Part shown: one piece after another, positions 44,175-52,888 of the stretch
Layout: every line of letters begins with the position of its first letter
Numbering within the stretch: position 1 is the first letter of the stretch
Origin: Planctomyces sp.
GTDB lineage: Bacteria > Planctomycetota > Planctomycetia > Planctomycetales > Planctomycetaceae
Length of the DNA stretch: 62,579 nucleotides
Assembly: GCA_005778225.1 (NCBI GenBank)
Contig: SXPC01000115.1
Location: 1-62,579, forward strand
Direction: 5' to 3'
Notes under the pieces: generated by a model
What the model was told of the DNA's origin: nothing
The model's database searches: none
Seen by the model: only the letters and a program-made list of their open reading frames with translations
Program-made: the position numbers and the translations under genes

Positions 44175-46043
44175 TTAGAACTTTGGATCGGGAGCACTGA
44201 AGTTGCGGCTGGCTGGGCTGAGTTTACGATTTGTTTTTGACGACTCAGGTGCAGCCGGTGTAATTTCTGGAGTCGGGCCTGTCGGTTTGGTGGCCTTGGT
44301 TTTGTACCGATCGGCCTGTACGACGTTGCCTTTCCCGCTCTCATCACCAATCCAGGAGACCTGAGCTGTCGACATCGAGGAGGTCTGAGACTTCTTCGAA
44401 GTTTGCAGATCGGGACTGGCAGATGACGGTTGTTGGGGAGGTGAGTTTAACGGAGCGGCATTGCCGGGAAGTCCCCATGGATCGCTGTTGGGATTGGCAG
44501 CCTGATCGGGTGAGGGAGTCAGGATCGGGCCATTGGGCATGACTGGAGAGTCATATGAACCTGCTGGGACTGGTTGCGGCATGATGACTTCGCCTTGGAT
44601 CGCAGGGATCGGGCTTGAGAACTCTGGGTAGCATTGCGGTCCCGATGGGGTATAGCCGTCTGGCGAGGTCGGGATTTCGATCAGACCCTGCCAGTAAAGT
44701 TCGCGTTCGGTGGGAGCAACAGTGAGCGTGCCAGGTCCTGGCGGAAGTTGTTCCGGGTGGTCGACAGGTGAGACGAGTTCTGGTGTGACCATGATCAGAA
44801 GTTCGGTTTCATTCTGGTCACTTCGCATTCGTCGGAACGCTGCACCGACCCAGGGAAGGTCGCCCAGATAAGGAATCTTGTCTGTTTCGGATGTTTCACG
44901 AGTCGAGATCAGACCACCGATGACGAGTGTCTGTCCGAACTTCATTTCGACCTGCGTGTTGACGCGTCGCGTTGTCAGGCCGGGGACGGTGAATCCGTTG
45001 ACGGACACGGCGTTGGTGAAGTCGCGGTCGCTGACTTCGGGAGCCACTTCCAGTCGCAGGTTACCACCGCCGAGGATGATCGGGACTGCTTCGAGGATGA
45101 CCCCGAACTCACGCCATTGAATGGTTGTTGTTCCCAGGCTCTGAGGAACGAGGATGGGGAATTCGCCCCCCGCGAGCAGGTTGGCAGGACGTCCGCTGGT
45201 TGTGACGACAACAGGTTCAGCAAGAATTTTGAGCAAACCTTCCTGCTTGAGAGCTTCCAGAAAGCCGGTGAAGACACTGCTGCCGTTTGTGATCCCGAAC
45301 GCCAGGCTCGATTGACTCAGGCTGCCAAGGGTCGCAGACGGTGGACCAGCGAATGGGACGTTGAAGTTCGTCAGCGGCATTGATGCGCCGGGTGTGGAGG
45401 CGAATGCAAAGTCGCTGCTCAGGAAGACCCAGTTGAAGCCGAATTGACGGATTTTAGACCGTTGAACTTCCATGACTTTGACGCGCAGCTGTACCTGATT
45501 TGGTCCGCCGAGTTTCATCTGGTTGACTGGTTCCGGATAGAACTCACGTGCAATTTCGACGATCTCTGTGATCTCATCAGGGTTAGAAACCCAGCCTCGC
45601 AGGACGACATTCTTGCCAATCTTCACGACTTCAATCGAGGATTCCGGGAAGAGTCGTTTGATATAGGCCTGGAGGTGTCTGACATCCCCTTCGACGAAGA
45701 CTTCGATGTCGTAGCTTTTATCAAACTCGTCAACGAGGATGATGTTGGTCACGCCGGCTGTTTTGGCTTGAACTCGGAGCGTGTACTGGTCGATGGCGGA
45801 GACAGCGATGACCTCAGGGTCGAATCCGTCGACCGTCTTGATCATGTGTTTGTGTTTAATGAGCTTGGAGAAGCGCTCAGTGATTCGCATATCCGAACGG
45901 ACCGACAAGATGTCGTGCACGGGTTCGTTAGATGGTTCACGAGATGCCGGCTGTTGTGCGGACAGACTCAGAGTGAAGAGGGCGATGGACGCAAACAGCG
46001 TACAGAATGTCAGCCCAGTTTTTACGAACGAAAACGATGGCAT
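44175..46043 (-). CDS. cpaC: Flp pilus outer-membrane secretin (CpaC/RcpA type)
   Basis: 622-aa exported secretin, signal peptide cleaved at about residue 30 (TLSLSAQQ). The N-terminal pilus-related domain (VRSDMRITERFSKLIKHKHM) and a BON-like region follow. The secretin core from about 270 has EPVVVTTSGRPANLLAGGEF, then VPQSLGTTTIQWREFGVIL, and the signature TLVIGGLISTRE with IPYLGDLPWVGAAFR. The C-terminal 150 residues are Pro/Ser-rich and not conserved. It forms the outer-membrane pore for Flp pili. Confidence 0.9.
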   Translation of the reverse strand: MPSFSFVKTGLTFCTLFASIALFTLSLSAQQPASREPSNEPVHDILSVRSDMRITERFSKLIKHKHMIKTVDGFDPEVIAVSAIDQYTLRVQAKTAGVTNIILVDEFDKSYDIEVFVEGDVRHLQAYIKRLFPESSIEVVKIGKNVVLRGWVSNPDEITEIVEIAREFYPEPVNQMKLGGPNQVQLRVKVMEVQRSKIRQFGFNWVFLSSDFAFASTPGASMPLTNFNVPFAGPPSATLGSLSQSSLAFGITNGSSVFTGFLEALKQEGLLKILAEPVVVTTSGRPANLLAGGEFPILVPQSLGTTTIQWREFGVILEAVPIILGGGNLRLEVAPEVSDRDFTNAVSVNGFTVPGLTTRRVNTQVEMKFGQTLVIGGLISTRETSETDKIPYLGDLPWVGAAFRRMRSDQNETELLIMVTPELVSPVDHPEQLPPGPGTLTVAPTERELYWQGLIEIPTSPDGYTPSGPQCYPEFSSPIPAIQGEVIMPQPVPAGSYDSPVMPNGPILTPSPDQAANPNSDPWGLPGNAAPLNSPPQQPSSASPDLQTSKKSQTSSMSTAQVSWIGDESGKGNVVQADRYKTKATKPTGPTPEITPAAPESSKTNRKLSPASRNFSAPDPKF

Positions 46044-46233
46044 CCTTGCCCCCCGGTTCTATTCAATTGTCCCGATTTTCCCAATCGGGATGGAATCATG
46101 CGACGGTTGTTCGAGATGTCACTCTCAAACCGCCATCACATCAGACAACCTCCAGTCTTCCCAAACTGGAGGTTACCCTTGATCAGTATTCTCAGACGCC
46201 AATGAGGCATCTGAAAAGTGTTTTATCGATCGA

Positions 46234-47454
46234 CTAAAACTCCAAGCCTTTATTCAGCAGTTGTTCCAGGTCCTTCTCGGTGTTCGAGTTAACCTTGGCT
46301 GATGACTGAGGCTGTTGTTTCCACATGGATTTAATCAGATCGGTCATGTCAGGTGATCCGGCAGCTGCGGGACTGGTCATCGACACAGCAGCTGAATTCG
46401 ACATGGAGTTGGTTGACCTGGTGACTGTCTGGCTGCCTTTTTCGGGCATTACCATGACAGCTGCTTTGCGGGCTTGTTCTGAGGCGTTCTCTGGGAGAGT
46501 GAAATCCTGATGAAGGATCTCTTCGCCGGAGTAGATCTGTACTCGCCAGGTTGGAACCGGTTCAGGAGCAGGCAGTGGTGCGACTACAGCAACTGGTTCG
46601 GCGACTTTGGTTTCTTTTTCGGCTGGATAGAACGAACCGCCGAGAAACTTGTTGATGTCGTCCGTGCTGGCGACTGGTGTCGGAGCAGGAATCGATTCGG
46701 CTGGATGTTTTTCTTCAACCTTGGGGGTGTAATTCATGCCGCTGCTGAGTTCTTCGAGCAGGGATTCATCAACACCGCGGTTGGCGACCATCTCGCTGTC
46801 ACCTTTGCCACGCAGTGACAGGTCCAGAGAACCTTTATCGCTGGCGAGCTTGATGATTTCGACCTGTTGAGGCGTGACGAGCAGGGAGATGTTCTTGGCT
46901 TTGACTTCTTTGTTGTCGGTTGTTTCGGCCGTTCGCTGGCTATCGGCAGCGAAGACTTCGATGTACTCAAGAAGAGTGCGTGTTTTTGAAACCATGCCGA
47001 CGGTTTCGACTTTGGCCTTATAGGTGACCAGGATGTCGACTCTGTCGCCGGGCATCAGCATGCCGCTGTGTGTCTTGGTTTCGTTCACGGGAATCGTGAC
47101 GACTCGCATGCCTGCTGGAATCGCAGAAGAGGCTCCGAACTGACCTTTTTCGGTCAGCTTGGTGGCGAGGATCATTTCACCGGCGAAAACCTGAGATTTC
47201 AGGGCTCGTTCGACGTACTGCTCTTTGGTAGTGATAGCGGCCTCAGGAACGAGGTCGCGAGGCCACTCTTTTGTGGTGGTGTTTGTGTCATCCAGCGGTA
47301 TCCCGGGCATAATATCCACGGCAGCCACGAGAATCTTCACTTTGGAAGCTTTCTCGCGATTGGCGCGGTCTGCCAGGACTTGCTGAACACCCATCATTGC
47401 GACTAATCCGCATCCTACGGCAAAAGCCAGGAGAACAATTGTTTTGAATTTCAT
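46234..47454 (-). CDS. cpaB: Flp pilus assembly protein CpaB/RcpC
   Basis: 406 aa with one N-terminal membrane helix (IVLLAFAVGCGLVAMMGV). The SAF-like domain begins VKILVAAVDIMPGIPLDDTN and continues through VFAGEMILATKLTEKG, followed by RVVTIPVNETKTHSGMLMPG DRVDILVTYK; both are CpaB family marks. The C-terminal part is a Pro/Ala/Ser-rich linker with short conserved WRVQIYSGEEI. It stabilises the secretin complex. A terminator-like hairpin precedes the gene on the transcript. Confidence 0.88.
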   Translation of the reverse strand: MKFKTIVLLAFAVGCGLVAMMGVQQVLADRANREKASKVKILVAAVDIMPGIPLDDTNTTTKEWPRDLVPEAAITTKEQYVERALKSQVFAGEMILATKLTEKGQFGASSAIPAGMRVVTIPVNETKTHSGMLMPGDRVDILVTYKAKVETVGMVSKTRTLLEYIEVFAADSQRTAETTDNKEVKAKNISLLVTPQQVEIIKLASDKGSLDLSLRGKGDSEMVANRGVDESLLEELSSGMNYTPKVEEKHPAESIPAPTPVASTDDINKFLGGSFYPAEKETKVAEPVAVVAPLPAPEPVPTWRVQIYSGEEILHQDFTLPENASEQARKAAVMVMPEKGSQTVTRSTNSMSNSAAVSMTSPAAAGSPDMTDLIKSMWKQQPQSSAKVNSNTEKDLEQLLNKGLEF

Positions 47455-47586
47455 GACTCACCTCGGAGGGAGGTGACCGGCAGACATGGAGGGGTCTACC
47501 TGGTCACATCATCGGCTATGAAAAGTTAAGGGCTGTAGTTTTTAACGATTTTACGAACGATGGGGGTTGTCGGGTTCAGACATGGC

Positions 47587-47617
47587 AAAAGCCGCGGCGT
47601 TAAGGTCCGCCACGGCT
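47587..47617 (-). terminator. terminator-like hairpin between cpaA and cpaB
   Basis: On the minus strand GCCGTGGCG / CGCCGCGGC followed by TTTT, about 35 bases after the cpaA stop and 130 bases before cpaB. It may reduce but not stop read-through. Confidence 0.65.
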
Positions 47618-47650
47618 GCCTAGATTCACAGGCTGCCCGAATCTGAGGGG

Positions 47651-48205
47651 TTACCAGTACATTCCAGTGTACATGAAGTATCCGATGGACCCGATGCAAA
47701 TCGGAATGCCATAAGGCAGAAGCAGCATGCGTGGCTTACGCTCTTTGGCGATCGCTGCCAGCTTGTTTGGATCGCGGATGGTGGACCATTCATTGAGAAT
47801 GATCATCGCGTTGATGGTGTGTTTCTCCAGATCGCGTCGCCAGAGGACCATGATGATGGCCATGATGGCACCGACGATGACAGAGGCACAGAAGGCATAC
47901 CAGGTGACGATTGCACCCAGCCAGGCTCCGATGGCGGCCATCATTTTGACATCGCCTGCTCCCATGCCGCCGACGGCATAAAGAGGAAGAAGAGTCAACA
48001 GGCCGACGATCATGCCGACGAAGGCCATTTGAGCGCCGTCCCAGCCGAATGCGAAGCTGTTGTAGACGAGGCCAGCGAGGATCATGGGATACGTCATCCA
48101 GTTGGGGACGCGTAATTGTCGGCCATCAATCCAGGCCGCCCAGATCATAAAAATGGTAACGAGCTTAACTTCCCAGTGATCGAACAGCAGGTGATTCCAA
48201 TCCAT
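47651..48205 (-). CDS. cpaA: prepilin peptidase CpaA/TadV
   Basis: 184-aa aspartic protease with about six membrane helices that cleaves Flp pilin leaders. The first catalytic Asp is in AAWIDGRQLRVPNW (D after the helix), the second in GGMGAGDVKMMAAIG (the GxGD motif). The length and lack of an N-terminal methylase domain fit the TadV branch. The ATG at 48205 lies about 390 bases after the flp pilin stop. Confidence 0.9.
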   Translation of the reverse strand: MDWNHLLFDHWEVKLVTIFMIWAAWIDGRQLRVPNWMTYPMILAGLVYNSFAFGWDGAQMAFVGMIVGLLTLLPLYAVGGMGAGDVKMMAAIGAWLGAIVTWYAFCASVIVGAIMAIIMVLWRRDLEKHTINAMIILNEWSTIRDPNKLAAIAKERKPRMLLLPYGIPICIGSIGYFMYTGMYW

Positions 48206-48525
48206 GATCGACGTCCTTTCGAAATCGTTTGAGGGGAGACACGGTCCTGGAACAGGTGAAAATGTTGTTTGTGTACCCTGGATGGTTGTTGGAGTTTGCC
48301 ATGCACAGGCCTGATCGTGAGGAGAGTCATCGAACAGGTGAGGGCATTGCAGAAGCCGACGAGTTTCAACGAGTTGTCAATGTGAACAGCATCATCACGC
48401 CGCTGACGATCGCGATCGGCATGACTTGAAAGAATTCAAATGGCAGCCAGAAAGGGAACATGGAAGCTTCTCTTATGAAAAAGTGAGCCGGAACTGGAGA
48501 ATGTGCAGATCGTTAAGAGACCGCG

Positions 48526-48566
48526 AAAAAAAATCCACCGGGCGGTTGCCCACCCGGATGGATTTG
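48526..48566 (-). terminator. strong terminator after flp pilin gene
   Basis: On the minus strand AAATCCATCCGGG / CCCGGTGGATTT followed by TTTTT, 27 bases after the pilin stop. It would let the pilin be made in excess over the assembly genes downstream. Confidence 0.85.
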
Positions 48567-48592
48567 AAAGCAAAGGCTGACCTGGGCAAAAA

Positions 48593-48766
48593 TTAGGTCA
48601 GAGCGTCGCGAACAGCACCGAACTTGGTGTTGGCGTTTGTACCGATGGCTTGAATTGCCGTCAGACAGACGACAACAATCAGAGCCAGCATGACAGCGTA
48701 TTCAACAGCTGTTGGACCGTCTTCAGAGACCAGGAAATTCTTGACGTTGTTGAGCAGAGATTTCAT
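48593..48766 (-). CDS. flp: Flp/Fap-type pilin
   Basis: 57-aa class IVb pilin. The leader MKSLLNNVKNFLVSEDG is cut after G, and the mature start PTAVEYAVMLALIVVVCLTA has the conserved Glu at +5 and the hydrophobic helix. The upstream in-frame start (48796) would add ten residues; ATG 48766 gives the usual leader. It is the first gene of the tad group with its own promoter-like sequence and terminator. Confidence 0.92.
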   Translation of the reverse strand: MKSLLNNVKNFLVSEDGPTAVEYAVMLALIVVVCLTAIQAIGTNANTKFGAVRDALT

Positions 48767-48892
48767 GTGACAAACTTTCTCTCGATGTTTTCCCACAAGC
48801 CCGATCGACCCATGATCTGACTTATGTTTGTTTTCTTAGCAGGCCCGTCCGAGGAACTTCGCTCGGCTCAGTCAGTGTTGGTCTGCTGCACA

Positions 48893-48920
48893 AACCTAGA
48901 ACACAGACAGACGCGGTCAA
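48893..48920 (-). promoter_or_regulatory. promoter candidate of the flp pilin gene
   Basis: On the minus strand TTGACC (48920-48915), 16-base spacer, TAGGTT (48898-48893), continued by TGTG; the pilin ATG is about 120 bases downstream. The same motif precedes the candidate small RNA at 31898. Confidence 0.5.
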
Positions 48921-49066
48921 ATTGAATCTGGCTAATTTGCGAAAAAGTCAACGTGACCGCAAAACTCACCCTCGTTTAGCTATTTGGACACGAGAATTGA
49001 CGGTTGGATTGCAGCGATTAGAGCGTGCATAGGAGCATGTGCACGACGCGAAACGAACGGTTAAGC

Positions 49067-50782
49067 CTATTCAAACGGCTGGTCGGAATTTTGGGGCGCG
49101 AGGGTTTTTAGAACAGCAAGAAACTCGGTGTAGCTGTTCACCCCGAGTACCCGTGAGAGGGAATTTGCGTCTCGAAATGTTCGTGCGATCTGGGCAGAGA
49201 TTTCCAGTTGTACCGAAGGATCTTTTAAGGGGGTTAATAGCAGGAAGATCAGGTGGGCTGGCTGACCATCGGGCGCATCGAAGCCAATGCCTGGTTCGCT
49301 CAGCCCGACGGCGACAACAGCGTTCGATAGCTCGTCCAATCGAGCATGGGGAAGCGCAATGCCGTTGCCGATCCCGGTCGCAGCGACGTTCTCTCTGGCC
49401 CAGGCAAGTTGAACGATTTTATCGCTGTCCAATTGGTGTTGTTGCGAGGCTGCGACGGCCAGTTCCCGGATCGCGTCATAGCGAGTCGTCGCAGTGATGT
49501 CTTTAATGAAGAGCTTTGGATTCAAATGAGGAATAAGCTGTTTAGGTTGACGGCGTCGAAGGGCCCACCGAATCAAGGGGCCACTGATGGCTGATGTTCC
49601 GATCGCCATGACGACAAGGGCGACGAACAAATCCTGTTTGATAATTCCTGCCTCGAGTGCCAGCAGGCCGAGGATGATTTCCATTGCCCCGCGTGCATTC
49701 ATAGCAAACGCGATTGCCAGCGAGTCTTTCGGTGTAAATGCGGCCCATTTGGCAGCAATCAGGACGCCCCCGATCTTTCCGGCACAGGCGATAATGAAAA
49801 TCAGGAAGACGAGAACGGGGTCAAAATGCGTGAGAAAGTTAACGCGCAAACCAATGGTCGCGAAAAATAAGGGTGCAAAGATAAAGGAGACAAACTCATC
49901 GATCAGAGCGCGAGTCCGCTCCTGTAGGTGAGAGGAGGCGCCTAGTGCGACACCTAGTAGAAACGAGCCGAAAATGGCATGAATCCCGATGTATTCGGTC
50001 AGTGCTGCGGAGAACAAAGCCAAAGTCACTGCAAAGCCGAGTACACCGCCTGGCCAGTGGGTGTAAGCCTGCAGGACCGGGAGGATGCGGTGAATCAGCC
50101 ATCGTCCGACAGTCAGCATGGCGGCTGCGAACAGCAGCGTAAAGAGGATAATCAAGAGAGGCGGGAAGCCAGCGCCGTGTGTTCCCATCATCCCAAGAAT
50201 GATGGCGAAGATCGTCCAGCCGATGACGTCGTTAAAGATGGCCGCGCTAACAATCAGCATTCCAAGATCGGTACGATACAGATTAAGATCCATCAACGTC
50301 TTGGCGATGACCGGAAGTGCCGAGATTGACATCGCAGTGGCGAGGAAAAGGGAGAAGATCAGGTTATCCGCATCTGCTTGTTGTCCAAGGACTTGTGGCA
50401 TGACCATGGCGCCAAGAAGTCCGACGAGAAATGGAATGAATGTTCCTAGCACTCCGATTTTGAGCGCAGAGCGTCCTTGTCTCCAGACGATCGAAAGGTC
50501 GACTTCCATCCCCGCAACAAGGAGGAAGAGAACGATGGCCAGATTTGAAATGGCATCGAGGACTACGGCATTCGGCCCTTCGGAGGGAAACAGCCAGCCT
50601 TGAGTTTCGGGAAAGAAATGGCCAAATACTGTCGGTCCGATTAAGACTCCGGCGATCAGTTCGCCGAGAACCGCCGGCTGATGAAAGCGTCGGGCGAGTT
50701 CTCCCAGTGCACGCGCGCAGCCGATGAGCAGGCCAAGCGCCAGCAACATGACGGTCAGGCCTTCGGCGGTGAGATGATGCAT
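49067..50782 (-). CDS. CPA2-type cation:proton antiporter fused to a PTS EIIA-2 domain
   Basis: 571 aa. Residues 1-400 form a KefB/NhaS-like antiporter with about 12 helices (LLIGCARALGELARRFHQPA, LFLLVAGMEVDLSIVW, HAIFGSFLLGVALG). Residues about 425-565 are a fructose-type PTS IIA domain: GNGIALPHARLDELSNAVVA with the phosphorylatable His in ALPHAR. The fusion suggests that transport is controlled by sugar-PTS phosphorylation or that the domain binds regulators. It is alone, divergent from the sugar-transferase gene. Confidence 0.88.
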   Translation of the reverse strand: MHHLTAEGLTVMLLALGLLIGCARALGELARRFHQPAVLGELIAGVLIGPTVFGHFFPETQGWLFPSEGPNAVVLDAISNLAIVLFLLVAGMEVDLSIVWRQGRSALKIGVLGTFIPFLVGLLGAMVMPQVLGQQADADNLIFSLFLATAMSISALPVIAKTLMDLNLYRTDLGMLIVSAAIFNDVIGWTIFAIILGMMGTHGAGFPPLLIILFTLLFAAAMLTVGRWLIHRILPVLQAYTHWPGGVLGFAVTLALFSAALTEYIGIHAIFGSFLLGVALGASSHLQERTRALIDEFVSFIFAPLFFATIGLRVNFLTHFDPVLVFLIFIIACAGKIGGVLIAAKWAAFTPKDSLAIAFAMNARGAMEIILGLLALEAGIIKQDLFVALVVMAIGTSAISGPLIRWALRRRQPKQLIPHLNPKLFIKDITATTRYDAIRELAVAASQQHQLDSDKIVQLAWARENVAATGIGNGIALPHARLDELSNAVVAVGLSEPGIGFDAPDGQPAHLIFLLLTPLKDPSVQLEISAQIARTFRDANSLSRVLGVNSYTEFLAVLKTLAPQNSDQPFE

Positions 50783-51218
50783 GGAGAATCGTATTCCGGG
50801 AGTGTGAAATTAGCTGGGCAGTTGAAGAGTACTGGATAGGAGTCGGCAAAAGAATACAAACGCGAGTTTTGCTGTCGAGAGAAATTCCTCGTTGGAAACT
50901 GCATGCACATCTGTGGCAACTGCAGTGAAAACACTTCTGTGAACTTAGGCAGGTTAATAATGTCCGAACTGTATGTATAGATTATGATGATTCAATTCGC
51001 TGCACAGTAAGACTTTAGTGAGACAATTTGGGGTGAAATGGATGACTTATTTTGCTTACTAGGCACATCGGACATCAACGGATATTGATGTTTGGGGAAA
51101 TTCGAGAAAATAAGTAAAGTTTCGCAAAACGAACTAGTGTCGTCTCACAAGGCTCGTTTAGCATACTAAGCGTACAGAAAGAGGGCTCGCGACAAGCTTC
51201 CCAAGGTTTCTGCAAATA
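50783..51218. other. intergenic region, nothing recognised
   Basis: About 430 bases between divergent genes, more A/T-rich than the surroundings. It should hold the promoters of the antiporter and the sugar transferase, but no convincing -35/-10 or operator was found. Confidence 0.6.
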
Positions 51219-52853
51219 ATGTCTACACAGCTTATACTCGATAATCAGAGCCAGACGATAATGCCCACCATGATGGTCAATGAGGCAGCCCCACGGAGCC
51301 TGCTGGTGGATCCGATTTTCTCAACGGAAGCAATTCTACATCTCGATAAATTTCTCCCTGGTCAAGATACGGAGCCTCAACCTTTAGAAGGTCGAAAGCT
51401 CCAAGTCCGCACCAGCGAGATGGGATGGAATTTTTCCCAGTCGTTACTGACAAACTTCCCACTGATCGTTTCCGATCTGGTGTTTATTGCAATCTGCTAC
51501 AGCAGTTCCTTTCTGCTTGGCGCGGCAATTCAGCCTGCGGCGGTCAGTCTGCATCAGTATGTCTGTTACCTGGCGATGATCGCACTTGGTTATTTACTGA
51601 TGACATGCTTTCTTGGTGCCTGGAAGACGACGGGGGTTAGTCCTGTTGTTGAACTTAAGAATCAAATCGTTTCGATCGTTTCCGCCCACCTTTTCGTTAT
51701 CTCTTTGAAAGGGATTCTCGGAAATGTATCGATGGCTGAAATGATTGCAGTCACCGCCAGTACGTTGATGTGCTGTGTTGTTCTGTATTTTGCTCGATCA
51801 GCGGTCAGGTTACTTCTTGTTCGCCAAAGCTGGTGGGGCGAGCGTTTGGTCGTCGTCGGTGCAGGTAATGAAACGAACGCTGTCTTGCGGTTCCTCGACC
51901 GCTCTGCTCACCGTGGCTTGAAATCCATTGGTGTGGTTGACTCGCTGGAAAACTTCAGTCGACTCAATATCGATCCAGCCCAGTATCTCGGCAACCTGAC
52001 CGATTTGTGCACGATCATGAAAACGCATCGTGCCACATGGTGCATTGCTTCCTTGCACGATCGTAACCCGGAAGATCTCAAGCAAATTCTGCATGCCTGC
52101 GACGGTATTCCGAACGTCGTTCTGTTGAATAACAAACTGATGCTGCCGACACTCTGGTCGCAGTTTTACGAGTGTGCTGGTTTGTCTGGTGTTCACATTC
52201 GCAATCAGCTTCTTTCGCCGGTCATGAGAGGCTTTAAGCGTCTATTTGACCTTGTCGTGACGTTGTCTGCACTGACTGTCGCTGGTCCGCTGATCGGTGT
52301 GCTTGCAGTCATGGTCAAGATCTGCTCACCTGGACACGCGTTCTATTCCCAAGGTCGAGTTGGCCGAGATGGCCAGATCTTCCGTGTCTGGAAATTGCGT
52401 AGCATGGTTCCGAATGCTGACCTGCACCTCCAGAAGTATCTGGATGATCATCCAGAAATGAAAGCCGAGTGGGTTAAAGACCACAAGCTGAAGAACGATC
52501 CTCGTATTATTCCTGTGGTTGGCAAGTTCATCCGTGCGACGAGCCTTGATGAGCTTCCACAGTTGTGGAATGTCCTGACTGGAGAGATGAGCGTTGTCGG
52601 ACCTCGTCCTATTGTTGACTGTGCGAACTACGATGCCAAGTACATTCAGGATCACCCAGGTGAGTTCGGCCTGTACTGCAGCGTTCGTCCAGGAATTACA
52701 GGACTGTGGCAAGTCTCCGGCCGCAACTTGACCGTTTATGAAGACCGCATCCGCATGGATGCCTACTATGTCCGTAACTGGTCACCTTGGCTGGATTACT
52801 TCATCATGCTGCGAACTGTGCGAACAATTCTGTTCCGCGAAGGTGCTTACTAA
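51219..52853 (+). CDS. undecaprenyl-phosphate sugar phosphotransferase (exopolysaccharide initiation)
   Basis: 544-aa polyprenyl glycosylphosphotransferase (WbaP/EpsE type). Four or five membrane helices at about 80-200 are followed by a CoA/NAD-like domain ([20 protein letters not shown]) and a further helix ([16 protein letters not shown]). The catalytic C-terminal part has [58 protein letters not shown] and [14 protein letters not shown], all typical of the bacterial sugar transferase domain. It starts extracellular polysaccharide assembly. No other polysaccharide gene is adjacent. Confidence 0.93.
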   Translation: MSTQLILDNQSQTIMPTMMVNEAAPRSLLVDPIFSTEAILHLDKFLPGQDTEPQPLEGRKLQVRTSEMGWNFSQSLLTNFPLIVSDLVFIAICYSSSFLLGAAIQPAAVSLHQYVCYLAMIALGYLLMTCFLGAWKTTGVSPVVELKNQIVSIVSAHLFVISLKGILGNVSMAEMIAVTASTLMCCVVLYFARSAVRLLLVRQSWWGERLVVVGAGNETNAVLRFLDRSAHRGLKSIGVVDSLENFSRLNIDPAQYLGNLTDLCTIMKTHRATWCIASLHDRNPEDLKQILHACDGIPNVVLLNNKLMLPTLWSQFYECAGLSGVHIRNQLLSPVMRGFKRLFDLVVTLSALTVAGPLIGVLAVMVKICSPGHAFYSQGRVGRDGQIFRVWKLRSMVPNADLHLQKYLDDHPEMKAEWVKDHKLKNDPRIIPVVGKFIRATSLDELPQLWNVLTGEMSVVGPRPIVDCANYDAKYIQDHPGEFGLYCSVRPGITGLWQVSGRNLTVYEDRIRMDAYYVRNWSPWLDYFIMLRTVRTILFREGAY

Positions 52854-52888
52854 AGCCTGGTAATGGTCTGCTCCCCTGCTGCTGAGAG

